A DNA stretch of 64,000 nt from Cristatella mucedo (GCA_009760855.2 WPIO01000001.1:14098501-14162500), one strand, 5' to 3'; counted from the stretch's first letter, positions 1 through 11,650 are shown. Notes: generated from the sequence alone by a model not told the origin. Numbers and translations: made by a program.

Positions 1-234
1 GTGCACTGGCCATGCCCAAGCTCTTTGCTTATTTGATCGAAATGCAATGCCGAAGTACTTCAAAAACAAATAAGGAACTAAAGCTCGTGCTTCTCACAAG
101 ATACTCCTCCCACTATTACACCACGACAGGCTTCGAGAAAGAATTGTGCCGCTTACTCTGGGGGGGGGGGAGCGGTGCCCAGTCTAAATGGCGACACAAC
201 GTAGAGGCCACAGGTTCCATGCAACCGTCATGCC

Positions 235-360
235 GCCCTGGTTTGGACCATGGGTTAAAGTGCTCGCCTTTAACGACCGAGGTCGAGGCGAACGCATTTG
301 ATGACCGAGGTCGTGGGCACGAGCCCTGCTGCATATGCGAAGCAGCTGGATAGAGATGTC
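235..360 (+). mobile_element. SINE family 1, variant with duplicated head
   Basis: This is a tRNA-derived SINE. It has a box-A-like segment (gggttaaagtgctcgcc) and a B-box-like segment (gtgggcacgagccctg), followed by gcatatgcgaagc. Between the two boxes lies an extra copy of the 'gaccgaggtcg' segment, not present in the standard copies at 20485 or 14685. The 3' tail is degraded after 'ggatagagatg'. Confidence 0.6.
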
Positions 361-1800
361 TTGTCTACGACAGTATCCTTCGACTGGTACAGGAAGTCCT
401 GCTTAAGTCTGGGTGCAAGCAGTAGCGGCCGAGGTTAGATCTACTATCGGTGCCTTTCTGAATAGTACAGCAAGAGCTCTGCCGGCACCGAGGAGCAGCT
501 ACCTACCACACGTCGGCCTCGGAAAAAGACCACTCACTCCTGCTGCTACTGCTATTCTGATATACCAAAGAGTGACTGCAACGCGTTTTTTAGTTCACGG
601 CATCTCAGCAACGACTCCCAATAGCCATCAACCGACAATGTCCTAGGCGGATTCTATCCCAGACGAAGTCTATCCTATTACTAACTACTATCCTGCATTC
701 GCCTCCCTCACCGATGCCCTTCCGACTCGGTACCTATGAAGCTACGTAGCCGAAGTCGCGTAAAAACATGTCACTGGCCTGAAATCAACGCCGAGGCTCG
801 ACGACGGCAAGGCATTCGCCGGCGACCGGCGGCCGAGTTCAATCGATGACAGACCACTCGCCTGAACACTTGACTCTCCTGCTTAACCTCCGGCGGCGGC
901 GGCGGCGGCTCGCAGCCTGTCCGACGCCAGACGCGGAGGCCTACGCTCGCGAGGGCTGGCGCTCGCACGGCTCCCTCGACTCGGCCGCAGCTCCCGGCGC
1001 GCGGCGGCGAGGCGATAGACGCCGCCGCGCGCCTGCGCTCGCACGCGCGCGGGTACGTCGCCGCGACGCGGCGCCGCATTTTCTTACGTCGTCCGCAATC
1101 AGCTCGCTATCGACATTCCTCGCAGCTTTCACTGCTGCGCGGCGGCCGCCCCCTCCGCATTAGCCGGGAAGCCGACGGCCGGAGCGACGAGCGAGCGGCC
1201 CGGAAATTTCGCGACGTCGCGCATCGAAACCGCACCAGGCAGACGGGCGCAAGTGAGACCGCAAACAGCCGGACGGCGTCTGCCTAACGGCCGGACAGGG
1301 GGCGCCAACGGCAGGGCAGCGCGTGCGTGCGGCAGGACTGCGTGAGGCTACAGGCCAGATAGCGTCTGCTGTCGGCCGGACGGCGCCTGCGAGCGTCACG
1401 TCAGAACCTGCTGGCTGCCAAGCTAATGCACTGGACGCTGCCTGACAGCCGCAGGGATGAGCTGAGCAGGCAACGGCGTCCGAATCTGGGCCCCCGCAAG
1501 ACAGCGACTTGCCAGCCCCGCCTCCGCAACGCAGGCGCTGTAGAAGGAGAGCACCGACCGTCGCCCTACGCCGGCCTCCCGTTGCTTACCGCTTCGGTGA
1601 AGACCGCCACCTGTTCCAGATACGCCGCTGCCGCCGCCGCCGCCGCTCGCCCCAAGGAGTGTGCAGCAAACCTCGCTAGCGTCCGAGATCTACTAATACC
1701 ACCGTAGGCCGGACGCGCTACCGCGATGAACTCGCGGTCCGCAACCTACGCCTGACTGCAGCAGCACACGGGCTTGCCGCGGCTGGGTTTTACGAGGGCG
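361..1800. other. CpG-rich stretch without a recognisable gene
   Basis: Several overlapping ORFs of 60-105 codons lie on both strands, Arg/Ala/Pro-rich as expected from GC-rich DNA. I recognise no domain, splice pattern or repeat except short GGC triplet runs near 890-907 and 1630-1645. Confidence 0.5.
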
Positions 1801-1810
1801 ACGCCTTACG

Positions 1811-1856
1811 TGACGTCACGACCAGGGCGGACGCAACTGTGATTGGCTGCGGGCGG
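1811..1856. promoter_or_regulatory. CRE / inverted CCAAT / GC-box cluster
   Basis: Within 46 bp there is a full palindromic CRE (TGACGTCA, 1811-1818), an inverted CCAAT box (ATTGG, 1842-1846) and a GC box (GGGCGG, 1851-1856). CREB/ATF, NF-Y and Sp1 sites at such spacing are typical of TATA-less CpG-island promoters. I cannot assign a downstream gene, so the direction and target are unknown. Confidence 0.45.
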
Positions 1857-3204
1857 AGCTCTCACCCGGGCGCCGGCCGCTGCGGGTTGGGCCGACTGCG
1901 GCCGCAGATCGCCGCGTGGCGACCGCGACATTAGTGCTCGGTACGCGTTTTTCGAGCATCCTTGCGGTAAGCAAGGAACTTCCCACCCTCCCTATATCGG
2001 TTAGTTGCAATCCCTTTTCCCTTTACCTGGCTATCTCCGGAACACTCATGCGATCCATGAAATCCGGTCCGGTCCGGTCCCGGAAGCTGGACCTTTTAAT
2101 CAGCGTCAGCAGCAACACCCGACGGCGGAGGAGTCTGGCGTGCATCAAATACGTGCAGGCGCAGCACTCACTGACGTGCTGACCATCAACCTCCATTTTT
2201 TCGCAAGCTCTCGGAAACCCCTGCGAGCGCTCGCCGAAACGCTCGCTGAGGCGTCGAGGCGGAGCCGCTGCGGGGTGCATCTGAAAATGACCTAGCGGCG
2301 ACGGAAACAACAGCGCCAGAGCCGCTCGACGGTTCGGCTGAGTCATTTTTTCGCGACATTTTTTGCCCGCAGCGTTGGTATTGACCCGTTCGCGTGCGCA
2401 CGCGGCGCAGGACTGGACTGGTTTTAGATGCCCTCGACGGTCGTGCGCTATGGCGGGGCGGGCTTGCCGAGTTTCTCGCCTCGGCGGCGGCGAGAGAGCG
2501 TTCGGGAGCACGTGTTCAGCATTGAGCGGCGCTCCACAGCGCTGCGCTCTGGTGCGATCGAGCGATCCCTCCCGGTGGGATTGCGTCCGCTTCTCTGTGT
2601 TCGCGGCACCGCTAAGCGTGATGGGAAGATGGCGGGAAGTCAGCTTTGTTACAAGTTGGCCGGGCGGCCTCACAGCATTGCAGCCGTCATTTAGGGGCTT
2701 GCTGGCTCGACTTATTTACCGGAAGCGTCCGGGTTGGATTGTTGCAATCCACCCGCTGCTGACTCGCCTAGTGCGAAAATACATCCGCCGCCGCCGCCGA
2801 CACTTTCGGACCGAGCGGCACCTCGTAGGCGGGGCCAGAGGAGCAGCCGGCGTCGCCCGTAAGAATGTGCGCACCGCGCGGCCCGTCCCCAAAATCACAT
2901 GCGGCAGCCAGCCCCCTACCTACATAATGTAATGTATCTCCGTCTGTAATTCCACAAAGCCATAAAGACTATGTGGGCGTTACGCAGGAGAGTTTTGAAT
3001 AGCGCACTCGCAGCCTAAGCGGCTTTCGGTATGCATTTGGTAGCCGACAGACTTCGTCTCACGACAGCCTCGGCCTCTGGGTCGAGCCTGGGCCGAGGCT
3101 TTGCGGCCGAGGCTGCCGCGTCGGTCAGTCATCGCCGCGTAGCGCACCGGCCGTCCAGGACAGCCTGCCAAAGAGACGGGAGGGGCTGCTGGATAGGTTA
3201 AAGA
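1857..3204. other. CpG-rich stretch, possible promoter DNA
   Basis: No gene can be supported. ORFs of 189 codons (plus strand, 2363-2932) and 216 codons (minus strand, 2023-2673) overlap each other and have no recognisable domain. The segment contains YY1-like and ETS-like sites, listed separately. Near 3066-3114 AGCCTCGGCC is followed by two inverted copies, GGCCGAGGCT. Confidence 0.45.
2626..2727 (+). promoter_or_regulatory. YY1-like and ETS-like motifs
   Basis: AAGATGGCGG at 2626-2635 matches the core of the YY1 motif and runs into GGGAAGT. ACCGGAAGCG at 2718-2727 matches the ETS/GABP core. Both motif types are common just downstream of CpG-island transcription starts. In GC-rich DNA they can also occur by chance. 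Confidence 0.3.
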
Positions 3205-3338
3205 AAATATAGCTCATCTGTATAGCGCCCCAAAAACTTGATCTCTATTAAGGCGCTTCACATACGCCTCGGGGCTCGAGCCCACGAACTCGACCAGACC
3301 TTGGTCGGGGCGAGCACCTTGACCGCTGGACCAAACCA
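3205..3338 (-). mobile_element. SINE family 1, minus strand
   Basis: Reverse complement of the family-1 SINE. The tail (tgtatagcgccc, then aacttgatctctatt) comes first, then ggcgcttcacatacgcc, then the B-box-like ggggctcgagcccacga, then ccagaccttggtcggggcg and the box-A-like end. Nearly full length, and embedded in the CpG-rich domain. Confidence 0.75.
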
Positions 3339-3599
3339 GCTCGTCGATCGAGCGTCGCGCCGTGCCGGAAGCTCCGTCGCCCCGTCTCGGCGCGCCGGGC
3401 ACTCCATCCCAGCCCTGCGGCTTTGTCAAAGGAAGTGCATTCATCGCTGGCGGCTGAATACCCGGATTGCGAGGGGCGCGAGGAAGGAAAGGGCGGCTGG
3501 AGAAAAAAGAAGACAGAAGCTTTAAGGAAAGTATTTCGTTGGGAAAAGGCGAAGTAGAAGTACTACGCGACGGGAAAGATTACAGGTCTGCCGCCGATT

Positions 3600-3748
3600 C
3601 AACAGGCTCGGTTATTTAGCAGCAAAACAGCTTTGACGACTCTCTACTCCCCACCCGCTTGCAGTGGGCAATAAAGGATCGTCCATCAGACGACGCGAAC
3701 CCACGACCTGCATCGTGAAGAGCGAGCACCTTGCCTCTAGGCGAAGAC
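3600..3748 (-). mobile_element. SINE family 2, minus strand, diverged
   Basis: Reverse complement of SINE family 2: cgcttgcagtgggcaataaa, then ggatcgtccatcagacgacg, then cgaacccacgacctgcatcg (B box), then gtgaagagcgagcaccttgcc. The tail side is strongly diverged. Confidence 0.6.
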
Positions 3749-4386
3749 CCGCGGGCTTCGCTGCCTCGCTAGCGTGCCTGCGGCGAACTCGGCGCGTTTC
3801 CTTTCGCTCGCGTCGCCTCGAGCTCGGCGCGTTGCCTCTTGGGGCCACTGCTCGGTGGGCAGCCGCTCGGCGGATCTCGCCGCTCGCGCGCGCTGGCCCT
3901 GCGAGAGTCTTCGAGACTCAGCGCCTTTCGTCGCTCACCGCCCTACTGCGTCCGCGGCGGATATCGATGCAGAGCCACCGCCTCCTCCGCATTTGCATTC
4001 ACATCTCGCACCTTCCTACTACGTCTCTTCCTTTGGAGTTGAACTCGCCGTCGAGAGGGGCAGACGTGGAGACGCCGACGCGTCGCCCGCCAGTCGGCGG
4101 CCCGTCGGCGCGGTCACCGCAGCATCCGGGTAGCCGGCACCGGGTGCCCGCAAGCGGCGCGTCGGGCGGCAGTCAGCGTGCGCGCAGGGAATGATGTAAG
4201 CTGCTTCGCGAACCGGTCGGGCGGTATACCCTAAAAGATGAAGCAGACCGGCGTGAAGGATCACTCCGAACCTCGGCCGCGCCGCCGTCTCGCACCCGTC
4301 CGCCGTTCGACTCGTCTGGCTTACTCATCCGCGCGGTTACGCAGTTGTGCTCCTCTGCGCAGCGTCGTCGGCCCTCGCTCTGTTCG
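3749..4386. other. CpG-rich stretch without a recognisable gene
   Basis: Overlapping ORFs occur on both strands with no recognisable domain. It leads directly into the (TC)n tract that follows. Confidence 0.45.
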
Positions 4387-4902
<516 letters not shown>

Positions 4903-5085
4903 GTTTCTACGCAGAGACCTGACAAAGTACACGCTCGAGCTCTATTCTGCCCCCACTTTCTTCTGACCTGCGAGCCTCTGCTGCTGCTGCAGCCACTGCC
5001 GGCGGCCAAACGACCGTGTCGTGAGCGCACCGGCAAATCGCCATTCGGCCTCGCGGCCGCTCGATCGTGCACAGTAGCAGACGAT

Positions 5086-5130
5086 CCTCGTTTAATGTAG
5101 CGGACGCTTCTGCCGCTACATTAAACGAGG
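5086..5130. repeat. Perfect 18-bp-arm hairpin
   Basis: CCTCGTTTAATGTAGCGG (5086-5103) is followed by a 9-base spacer (ACGCTTCTG) and its exact reverse complement (5113-5130). The arms have no mismatches, and the stem ends abruptly on both sides. It lies about 180 bp after the (TC)n tract. Confidence 0.85.
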
Positions 5131-6736
5131 TGGTTCGATCGGGTGAGCTCTACTTTACAGGCACAGCGCCGCTACGCTGCAGCGGCCAGCAGTACCTCGC
5201 CGCCGGGCGAGAGCGGCTCGTTTATTGCGCGGCCGTCCGGCCGTTCGAATCAGCGTCGCCGGCGGCTCTGGCCGCCGACGGCGGCGGCTCGCCAGTTTCC
5301 ACCGGGCAGTCCGGGCTGCGGTCGCTTTGAAGCGGGGCTAGTTTAAACCTGTCTCGCCGCAGCTAGTTGCAAGTGGCCCTGTCAAATTACTTGACATCCC
5401 GTTCATAGAAAACCAATAAGTGTCGCCGCCGCCGACGAAAACCGGACGACGCGGCCGCGGCGTGCTAAAGGTTGTCGCGTCGCGCGATCGCGCTCGCGCC
5501 GACCTGCAGCTGCCGCGCCTCCGCGCGAGTCGAGCCGCGGCGGACGAGATGCGCCGACGCCGACGGGCATCTCGCGCCGGTCCGAATCGCGTTCGCTCGC
5601 GTCCATCCCGCCCGCGCGCACGCTCGGTCGCCAGCCGTCCGAATCGCGTCGATCCGGGCGCGTTCAGTGGCGGCCGCTCGCCCCGCGATGCGGCGTCGCG
5701 TCGTCGTCCTATTGGCCCGCTGCTCGACGGGCTCTCTCCTCCATCGCTTCCCCGCTGCTGGTGAAATCGCGCAGGCAGAGACTCGGTCGGAACTCTGCCG
5801 ACATCGGCCGGAGACGCGTGCGAGTTTAACGCGGCGGAGACGCCGCTCCTTGCTTCCGCACAAAGGCGGTCCGAGCGAGCCGCGTTGCTAGCACGGCAAG
5901 GTGCGCCGGAAGCTGAGCTGGCGAGCCGCCGCACCAGACGGCCGTGGCCCTCGCCCACTCCGCGCCTCGTCGCCGCGTTGCCTCCGAATGGGGCGCGGCA
6001 GAGCGCGCGCGCTCGCTCGGGATTGTCGCGCTCGCCCAGCCGCTCTCCCGGGAGCCAACGATTTTCGGCAACCGTCGGCGACGAAGCCACGAGCACCTGG
6101 CGACGGCGGCCGCCGCTACCGCTGGCCAAGCAGCTCGAAAGGCATCGGCGCACGCAGCAATGGCGGCCGCTCTATTCCTTCCCCCCCCGCCCCGCCAACG
6201 AGCATGCATTCCCAGCCTACAGCCTCCCCACATCCGCCGTCGAGCGCGTCGACCGCACCGGCTGCTCCCTGCGAACGCTCTTTGACGGGCAGCAGGCGAT
6301 GGCGCAGCGGCAGCGTCGCCGCCACCGGCCGAAGCAGACCGCCGCCGCCGCTGCCGCTCGGCAAGCCGGGATGCAGCGGCGGCGGCGGCCGGTGGCAAGC
6401 GCGAGCTCGAGTCGCAGCTGCTGCTCGACCCTCGATCGGCGAAGCCCGGCGCGCTGCCGCGACGCTCCCGCAATTAATTTCCCGGTGGCTCGCCCAGCCT
6501 ACAACGCGCCCGCAGCCCGCAACTACGCGATTGCTTTCGCTGCTGCTGCTGCAGCCGCGGCCGCCGCAACTTTAGGCGGTGCTGACGCCGGTGCAGCTGC
6601 AGCGCTAGTCGTACGGAAAGCATGCCCGCCCGGAACTAATGGCTCGAGCATGAATCGTCTCAGTTTTTGTGAGTCAGCGAGTCAGCAGCGGCGTCAAGTC
6701 GGCGATGCTGAGCATGCAGCTGCGTGATAAATGTAT
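5131..6736. other. CpG-rich stretch with overlapping chance ORFs
   Basis: ORFs of 271 codons (minus, 5338-6153), 280 codons (plus, 5885-6727) and 215 codons (minus, 5826-6473) overlap each other. Their composition is mostly Arg, Ala, Ser, Pro and Gly, with no domain I recognise. GCC/CTG triplet runs occur near 6345-6390 and 6537-6570. I see no gene I can support. Confidence 0.45.
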
Positions 6737-6898
6737 AGTTGTATCTAGGCTAGGGTTAAGCTGCTCGCACTTAATGACCCTGGCGGTGGGTTCGAGTCCT
6801 GCAGCGGAGAATCCTGCATTGCCTGTTGCTTGCCGGGCGATAGGCGCAAGGGCTCCTCTGTCGATATATGCTATATAAATGAGGCTGTTGGATCAGCC
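6737..6898 (+). mobile_element. SINE family 2, plus strand, diverged
   Basis: The head resembles gctagggttaagctgctcgc, followed by a B-box-like ggtgggttcgagtcctgcag. Then come a diverged ggcgataggcgcaagggctc and the family tail tataaatgaggctgttgga tcagccag. The tail matches the 'gaggctgttaaatcagcta' end of other copies. Confidence 0.6.
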
Positions 6899-8309
6899 AG
6901 CACTTACTATTATTACTTTCTCTGCATTTCGCTAGTTGACACCTAGAAGGCAAGTTGAGTTGACCCAGCTGCCGGTTGCTCCGACTACAAGTTCCACTCA
7001 CGTCAATAGCTTCACCTTGGTGTCGACTAGCCGAGCTAAGCGCTGTCAAGACCGTACAGTTAATATGCAATACTATGCTAAGACTTCGACAGTGATGGTG
7101 ACTTGTGCTCAGGGAATTACTTAAAGGGAGGTTGTCGTTTCCTCACACCGCCGCCATTGCTGCTCCTGCTACCTTTAGGGACGACGCAGCGACAGTTGGC
7201 CGACAGCGGGCAGCGAGCAGAACTAGCTAGCCCCGCTAGACGCGCAGCCCCGGTCTTGGCATCCTATCTATCTACGCAGGCCCGATCGTAACGGGCCTGA
7301 AGCTCTACGCCCGCCGCAGGGCTACGGGGCGGCTGCCTCGCGAGAGCGAACGCGTAGCGGAGCCGGCGTCGTTCAAACAAATCGACCGGCCGCACGCCGG
7401 CCGGCCGGCCACCCCGCCGCAAGAACCGAACGCTCGCGCCGCTCGGCTGAAAAGCCGCCCGCCCGCCCGACCGTTGCTGGCAGGCCGGCCAACCCGCGGC
7501 GCCCGCTGGCCGCAGCAGCCGCACCGGCGCCGCTGACCTAATCCCCGGCGCTGGCTCCTCCTTCTCTGCTGTGCTGCGCGCTACTCTCGAGCTTCCGCTG
7601 GCGCTCGCAGACGCGCGGGTAGCGGTCCGGCGGTAAGCGCGAACTCTGCGGAGACTATCTATTCCCTTTTTTCGCAGGCGGGCGTAGCTATGTACGCGTG
7701 CGTGCATTCAATCGGCTCTGCGTTCACTTACACGCTCCTGCGCGGTCGACGCTCGTCCTACGCGATGGACACTTACTTCCACGGGCAGCGCGTCCGACAA
7801 AAGTCGCGCGAGTCAGATTCAGGTGCCTTGCGAAGGTCTTCACAAATCGCCGGCAAAGCACTGCGCTACTCGCCGTTTTACACAGCATCTGCACTCTATA
7901 CAGTAACCCGCAATAGCAATCAATCTGAGCGGGCAATAATAACGAAAATTATATTAAGGCTTTCGCATAGCGCCCCCAAGAGATGTCAATACGGTTCGTA
8001 ATAGACCGCTGGATTTTGTGAGGGTTGCATTATGGGCGGCATTGTGCGAGCGGGTCGAGAAGTCTGTCTTGCCCATTTTCCCAGCGCCAAGAGCGGGGTC
8101 GCCTCACACACGGATCGACTAAAGTGGGGGAAGGTGCGGCGATTGAAAGCGGAAGAGCGGGCAACTACGGAATGGGAGTTAGAACTTCTCCGCCCGCGGA
8201 CAATGTCACAGGCGCACGCAAGGCGCCGCGCTTAGCGGCTTCCCTTTCACCGCTCACTCCAACCGTCGGACTTGCGGCGGAAAAGAGGAGAGCGAGAGCG
8301 AGTGAATAA
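6899..8309. other. CpG-rich stretch without a recognisable gene
   Basis: It contains a GGCC-rich patch (7385-7415) and chance ORFs. A possible degraded repeat tail (cgcatagcgcccccaagaga) lies at about 7965-7985. No gene supported. Confidence 0.4.
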
Positions 8310-8400
8310 TTGTAATAATAATAATAATAATAATAATACACTTGATAAAGCGCCCTCAGAGAACTCAATCTCTTTCCGGGCGCTTTACATTTGCTACATT
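8310..8400 (-). mobile_element. LINE 3' tail, minus strand
   Basis: An (AAT)n run is followed by acttgataaagcgccctcag, agaactcaatctctttccgg and gcgctttacatttgc. This is the reverse complement of the LINE 3' end seen complete at 10108-10437 and 24051-24575. Only the terminal ~75 bp plus the trinucleotide tail remain. Confidence 0.85.
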
Positions 8401-9715
8401 TGCATCGCACGAATGCGGCGCTGCCTGCGGGAACTTTCGTCGTTCTGCGGCGCCGGCCGGAGACCCGTAGACAGCGGCTACCCCTCGAAGAGCGACGGAC
8501 CGTGTCGCGAAATGGACGGTCGCGGCCTCCGCCGCCGCGCAATTACCCGTCACGTCGGAGTGCCCTATCCCGGGCGATAAGGGGCGGGGTCACGTTTCTG
8601 CGGCGATCGAAATCTGTCGAGCCGCGAGCCTCGGCGGCGGCGGCCTGGCGGCGGCCTGGCGGCGGCCTGGCGGCGGCCCGGCGGCGGCCCGGCGGCGGCC
8701 TGGTGGCTCCTGCGCGATTGCTAGTCGGTTGAGCTGCCGTCAGGCTAAAGGAGATGCATCTCCAGTCCAGTCGGCGCCTTGACGGCAACGCGCTGCCACC
8801 CGCAGAAGCACTTGACTCTGCTCCGCGGTCTCTCGGCGGCAGCGGCTCGCCGCTGCCGCCGCGCTGCGATTTCCCAGCTAACGTGCGGACCGGCGAGCGG
8901 CGGCAGCGGTTCGTCGACCGCGAGCGCGGGCGCCGCGGGCAGATGAGCGGTTTTTATTTCACGTTCCTCCGAGGAGTATCGAAGGCCGCTGGGCGAGATC
9001 GCGCGATCCCGGCATGCGGCGAGCGGGGTCAACTTCCAAGCGATCGGATTCGTCGTGACCGCCGCCGCCGCCGCCGGCGGCGTAGCCGTGGCGCCGCCTC
9101 CTGAATCGCGGCAGCAGCGCTGACCGATGGCGATAGCAAGACGCGGCGGACGGACGGACGGACGGAGCTACCATCGACGGCGTAGCTGTCACACCCATCA
9201 GCCTCGACTGGTGCGACCGGCTAGCCGCGAAGGATGACTTTTGCTACATCAGCCGAACGTAGCTAGCTTGCTGGCTAGCCTCTTTGTCCGGGGCATCTAG
9301 GGAGAGCGCGCGCTGGGCGTTTGTTGTCGCTGCGCAAACACACAGCCCGACGGCGCCTGCGAATCATTCAACCGAGGGCACGCGCCGACGCGCCGGTCGC
9401 CGACGAGTGTCGCGCTGGCGTCAGCCTCGGCGGCTCCGCCGTAGCGCACTAGCGAGCGGACGCGGGCCCAAAGCGGCCGCTACGCTACGTGCCGAGTCCA
9501 GAGCAGCTGCGCCAGCGCGCGGCCGACGCTGTGTCCGGTTCAGGCGAGCGCGGGAACGCAGGGGACGGCAAGTTATCGACCATCCGCGAGGTTTCGCAGC
9601 GGTCGCGAATGCGTCAAGCCGCGCCCATACGAAGCAGAGGTCGGACAACCGGCAATCCACGCTCCGCCGCACCATCCCTACTCCGACAGACTTTTAACCA
9701 GTGCTTCGGTTGAGT
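8401..9715. other. CpG-rich stretch without a recognisable gene
   Basis: It contains the 11-bp minisatellite at 8636-8701 and a short (GGAC)n run at 9147-9166. Overlapping ORFs on both strands are Arg/Ala-rich and unrecognised. The stretch from 9791 to 10107 is similar and also shows nothing. Confidence 0.4.
8636..8701 (+). repeat. 11-bp GC minisatellite, six units
   Basis: Six tandem copies of GGCGGCGGCCT (two end in CCC), exactly 11 bp apart. The closely spaced GG runs could form two-tier G-quadruplexes. Confidence 0.9.
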
Positions 9716-9790
9716 AGAATAATAATAAAAATAATTACATATTTGTATAACGCCCCCAGAGAACTGAATCTCTTTCTAGGCAGTTTACTT
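9716..9790 (-). mobile_element. LINE/SINE-1 type 3' tail, minus strand
   Basis: ATAATAATAA is followed by tttgtataacgcccccagag, aactgaatctctttctaggc and agttta. This is the shared 3' end of the LINE and SINE family 1, in reverse complement. It is too short to say which. Confidence 0.7.
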
Positions 9791-10107
9791 TCTTAACGAG
9801 AAAAAAACGTTCGCTAGGGTACGGTTTCCGTTCAAGAATAAATAATTCTACGACGCCGTTCAGCGATTGGGTAAAATTTGCCGCCAGATTTCGGCGGGGC
9901 AAGGATTTCCGCGGCTCCGTGCTCGGCAGACGCGGTGGCACAGTGGCGGGCGCTGCGTAGCGACGTGGGAATTAAGCTCACAATTGTACGTCTTGCCAAA
10001 AGTGCTTTGAGAAGGACGAAACGCGAGGCGCAGTTGGAAGCGCTGCCAATGAGAGCCTAAATCTGCAGCGTCGCGTCGCTCGCCCGAGCGCTCGCTCAAG
10101 TACCGAC

Positions 10108-10437
10108 GCTTTAGTTCGTATGCTCCCAAAGCCTGGAACTCCCTCCCGACCTGCGTCAGAACATCCCCTGACCTGACCGCATTTAAAAAGAACTTAAAAA
10201 CACACCTATTTAGGACAGCATTTAGTGGGTCCCTGTGATTCGTCCTTCATGTGCTTATGCATGCTGACACTGTGCATGTCACCCCTAACCATGTTATTCA
10301 TTTTGTTTGTTTATCGAGCATGATTTTACTCACCATTCAATTGCATTTCTCTTTGCAGCAAATGTGAAGCGCCCAGAGAGAGATTAAGTTCTCTGAGGGC
10401 GCTTTATCAAGTGCATTATTATTATTATTATTTGTGC
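10108..10437 (+). mobile_element. LINE fragment: RT C-terminus plus 3' UTR
   Basis: This is the 3' end of a non-LTR retrotransposon. The first ~95 bp encode the typical C-terminal end of an L2/CR1/Rex1-type reverse-transcriptase ORF (SYAPKAWNSLP, then FKKNLKTHLF). The 3' UTR follows, with repeated 'gcatgctgacactgtgcatg'-like motifs, and ends in gagattaagttctctgaggg, cgctttatcaagtgcatt and an (ATT)n tail. It lies inside the CpG-rich domain and is close to the copy at 24051-24575 in the CpG-poor part. Confidence 0.9.
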
Positions 10438-11630
10438 GCTCAGCACTACGACCGCGTAAGCCACGAGTCCTCAGCCGTCGCAGCTCGCCGCGCGAGTCGC
10501 GAACAGCCAGACCGCTGCTGCTGCTGACTGAGCGAGCGGAGCGCGAGGTATGGCCGCATGGCGGGCCAGAGGCCGGATGTGTTCGCGCCGCGCTTCTTCA
10601 GCACCGGTTCTTTCGCCGCGTTGGCGAGCGGGTGTCTACCGTGGAGACGCAAAGCGCCAAGAAATTTCGCGGCCCTCCTCGGCGACGAGCGGTGGCTAGT
10701 GGCTAAACCGTGCTGCGTAGAGTGCGGTAGCGCCAAGTGGCGATTCTCCCACCCCACCAGCCCCGCTTTGGACAGCGCCCGCCGTGCGAGAATCGACAAA
10801 CGCGAGCGGTGATAGCAGAGCGAATGCGCGAGCGAAAGCGACCTAGGGGTCGGGCACGGGGCGATGCGCTTCCGGCCGAATGGCCGGGACGCGCCGTCGC
10901 CAGGCTCCACCGCCTTTTCCACCGCTCCGCCGCGTCGTCGTCGCGATCGACGCTGCCGCCACTCGCCGTCGCCGCCGCCGACGGCATTGTTCTGAGCGTC
11001 TCCCTCAGCCGGCCATGCCGCCGCTGCCGCCGCCGCCGTTCTCTCCGTGCGGCGCGCGCCAACCTCCGGCTCGCGGCATTTGCTGCGGCGACCGTTCGCC
11101 GACCGCAGCGCCCCCGGGCCCTGACCCCAGCAAACACTTGTGGAGGTCCCGGCATTCGACCGCCGGTAAGCCGGACGTGCCGCCGGACGACGGGACCGGA
11201 CCAGAAAAGTGGCCCTCGGCGGCGCAGGCCTTTGACGGGAGAGCGCGAGGCCCGGTCGCGGCGGCGGCGGGCGGGCAACCGACGAGTAGGAGGGAGTGAA
11301 GCGCAGCGCGAGCTGAGCTCCAGCTCTGGCGCGAGAGCTGCTCTGGACGCAGCTTCAAATCCGGTCTATCTCCATTCGAAGTATGAACCACTCGGCCGGC
11401 TTCAGGCAGCTAAATTTATCTTGAGGGCCACAGTAAATCGGATAGCAACTTTTGAGCTGATCTCGCCGGCGAAAAAGTGCAATATCACGCTAAAGCCGCG
11501 ATTACATGGTCCCTCTTCTTGCGGTCCTGCATCTGTTTTCCTTCAAGTTTACGCGGTCGGTTCGCCTAGGTCATGGGAAAATTGCTTTTGTTCGGTAGAT
11601 AGGAAATGGCCCACAGATATTCAATTTATT
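10438..11630. other. CpG-rich stretch with overlapping chance ORFs
   Basis: A 308-codon plus-strand ORF (10737-11663) overlaps 191- and 158-codon minus-strand ORFs. It ends inside the AAT tail of the neighbouring repeat, is Arg/Ala/Pro-rich and has no recognisable domain. I treat it as chance. Confidence 0.45.
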
Positions 11631-11650
11631 AATAATAATATTAATAATAA

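Noticed and set aside
2023-2932. 216-codon minus and 189-codon plus ORFs near the CRE cluster
   Set aside because: Mutually overlapping, Arg-rich and unrecognised; CpG-rich chance frames.
3066-3114. 10-bp inverted repeat AGCCTCGGCC / GGCCGAGGCT
   Set aside because: Short and GC-rich; expected by chance in this domain, and similar to the SINE-1 gaccgaggtcg motif.
5338-6727. 271-codon minus and 280-codon plus ORFs
   Set aside because: They overlap on opposite strands in GC-rich DNA where stop codons are rare. Composition is Arg/Ala/Ser/Pro with no domain.
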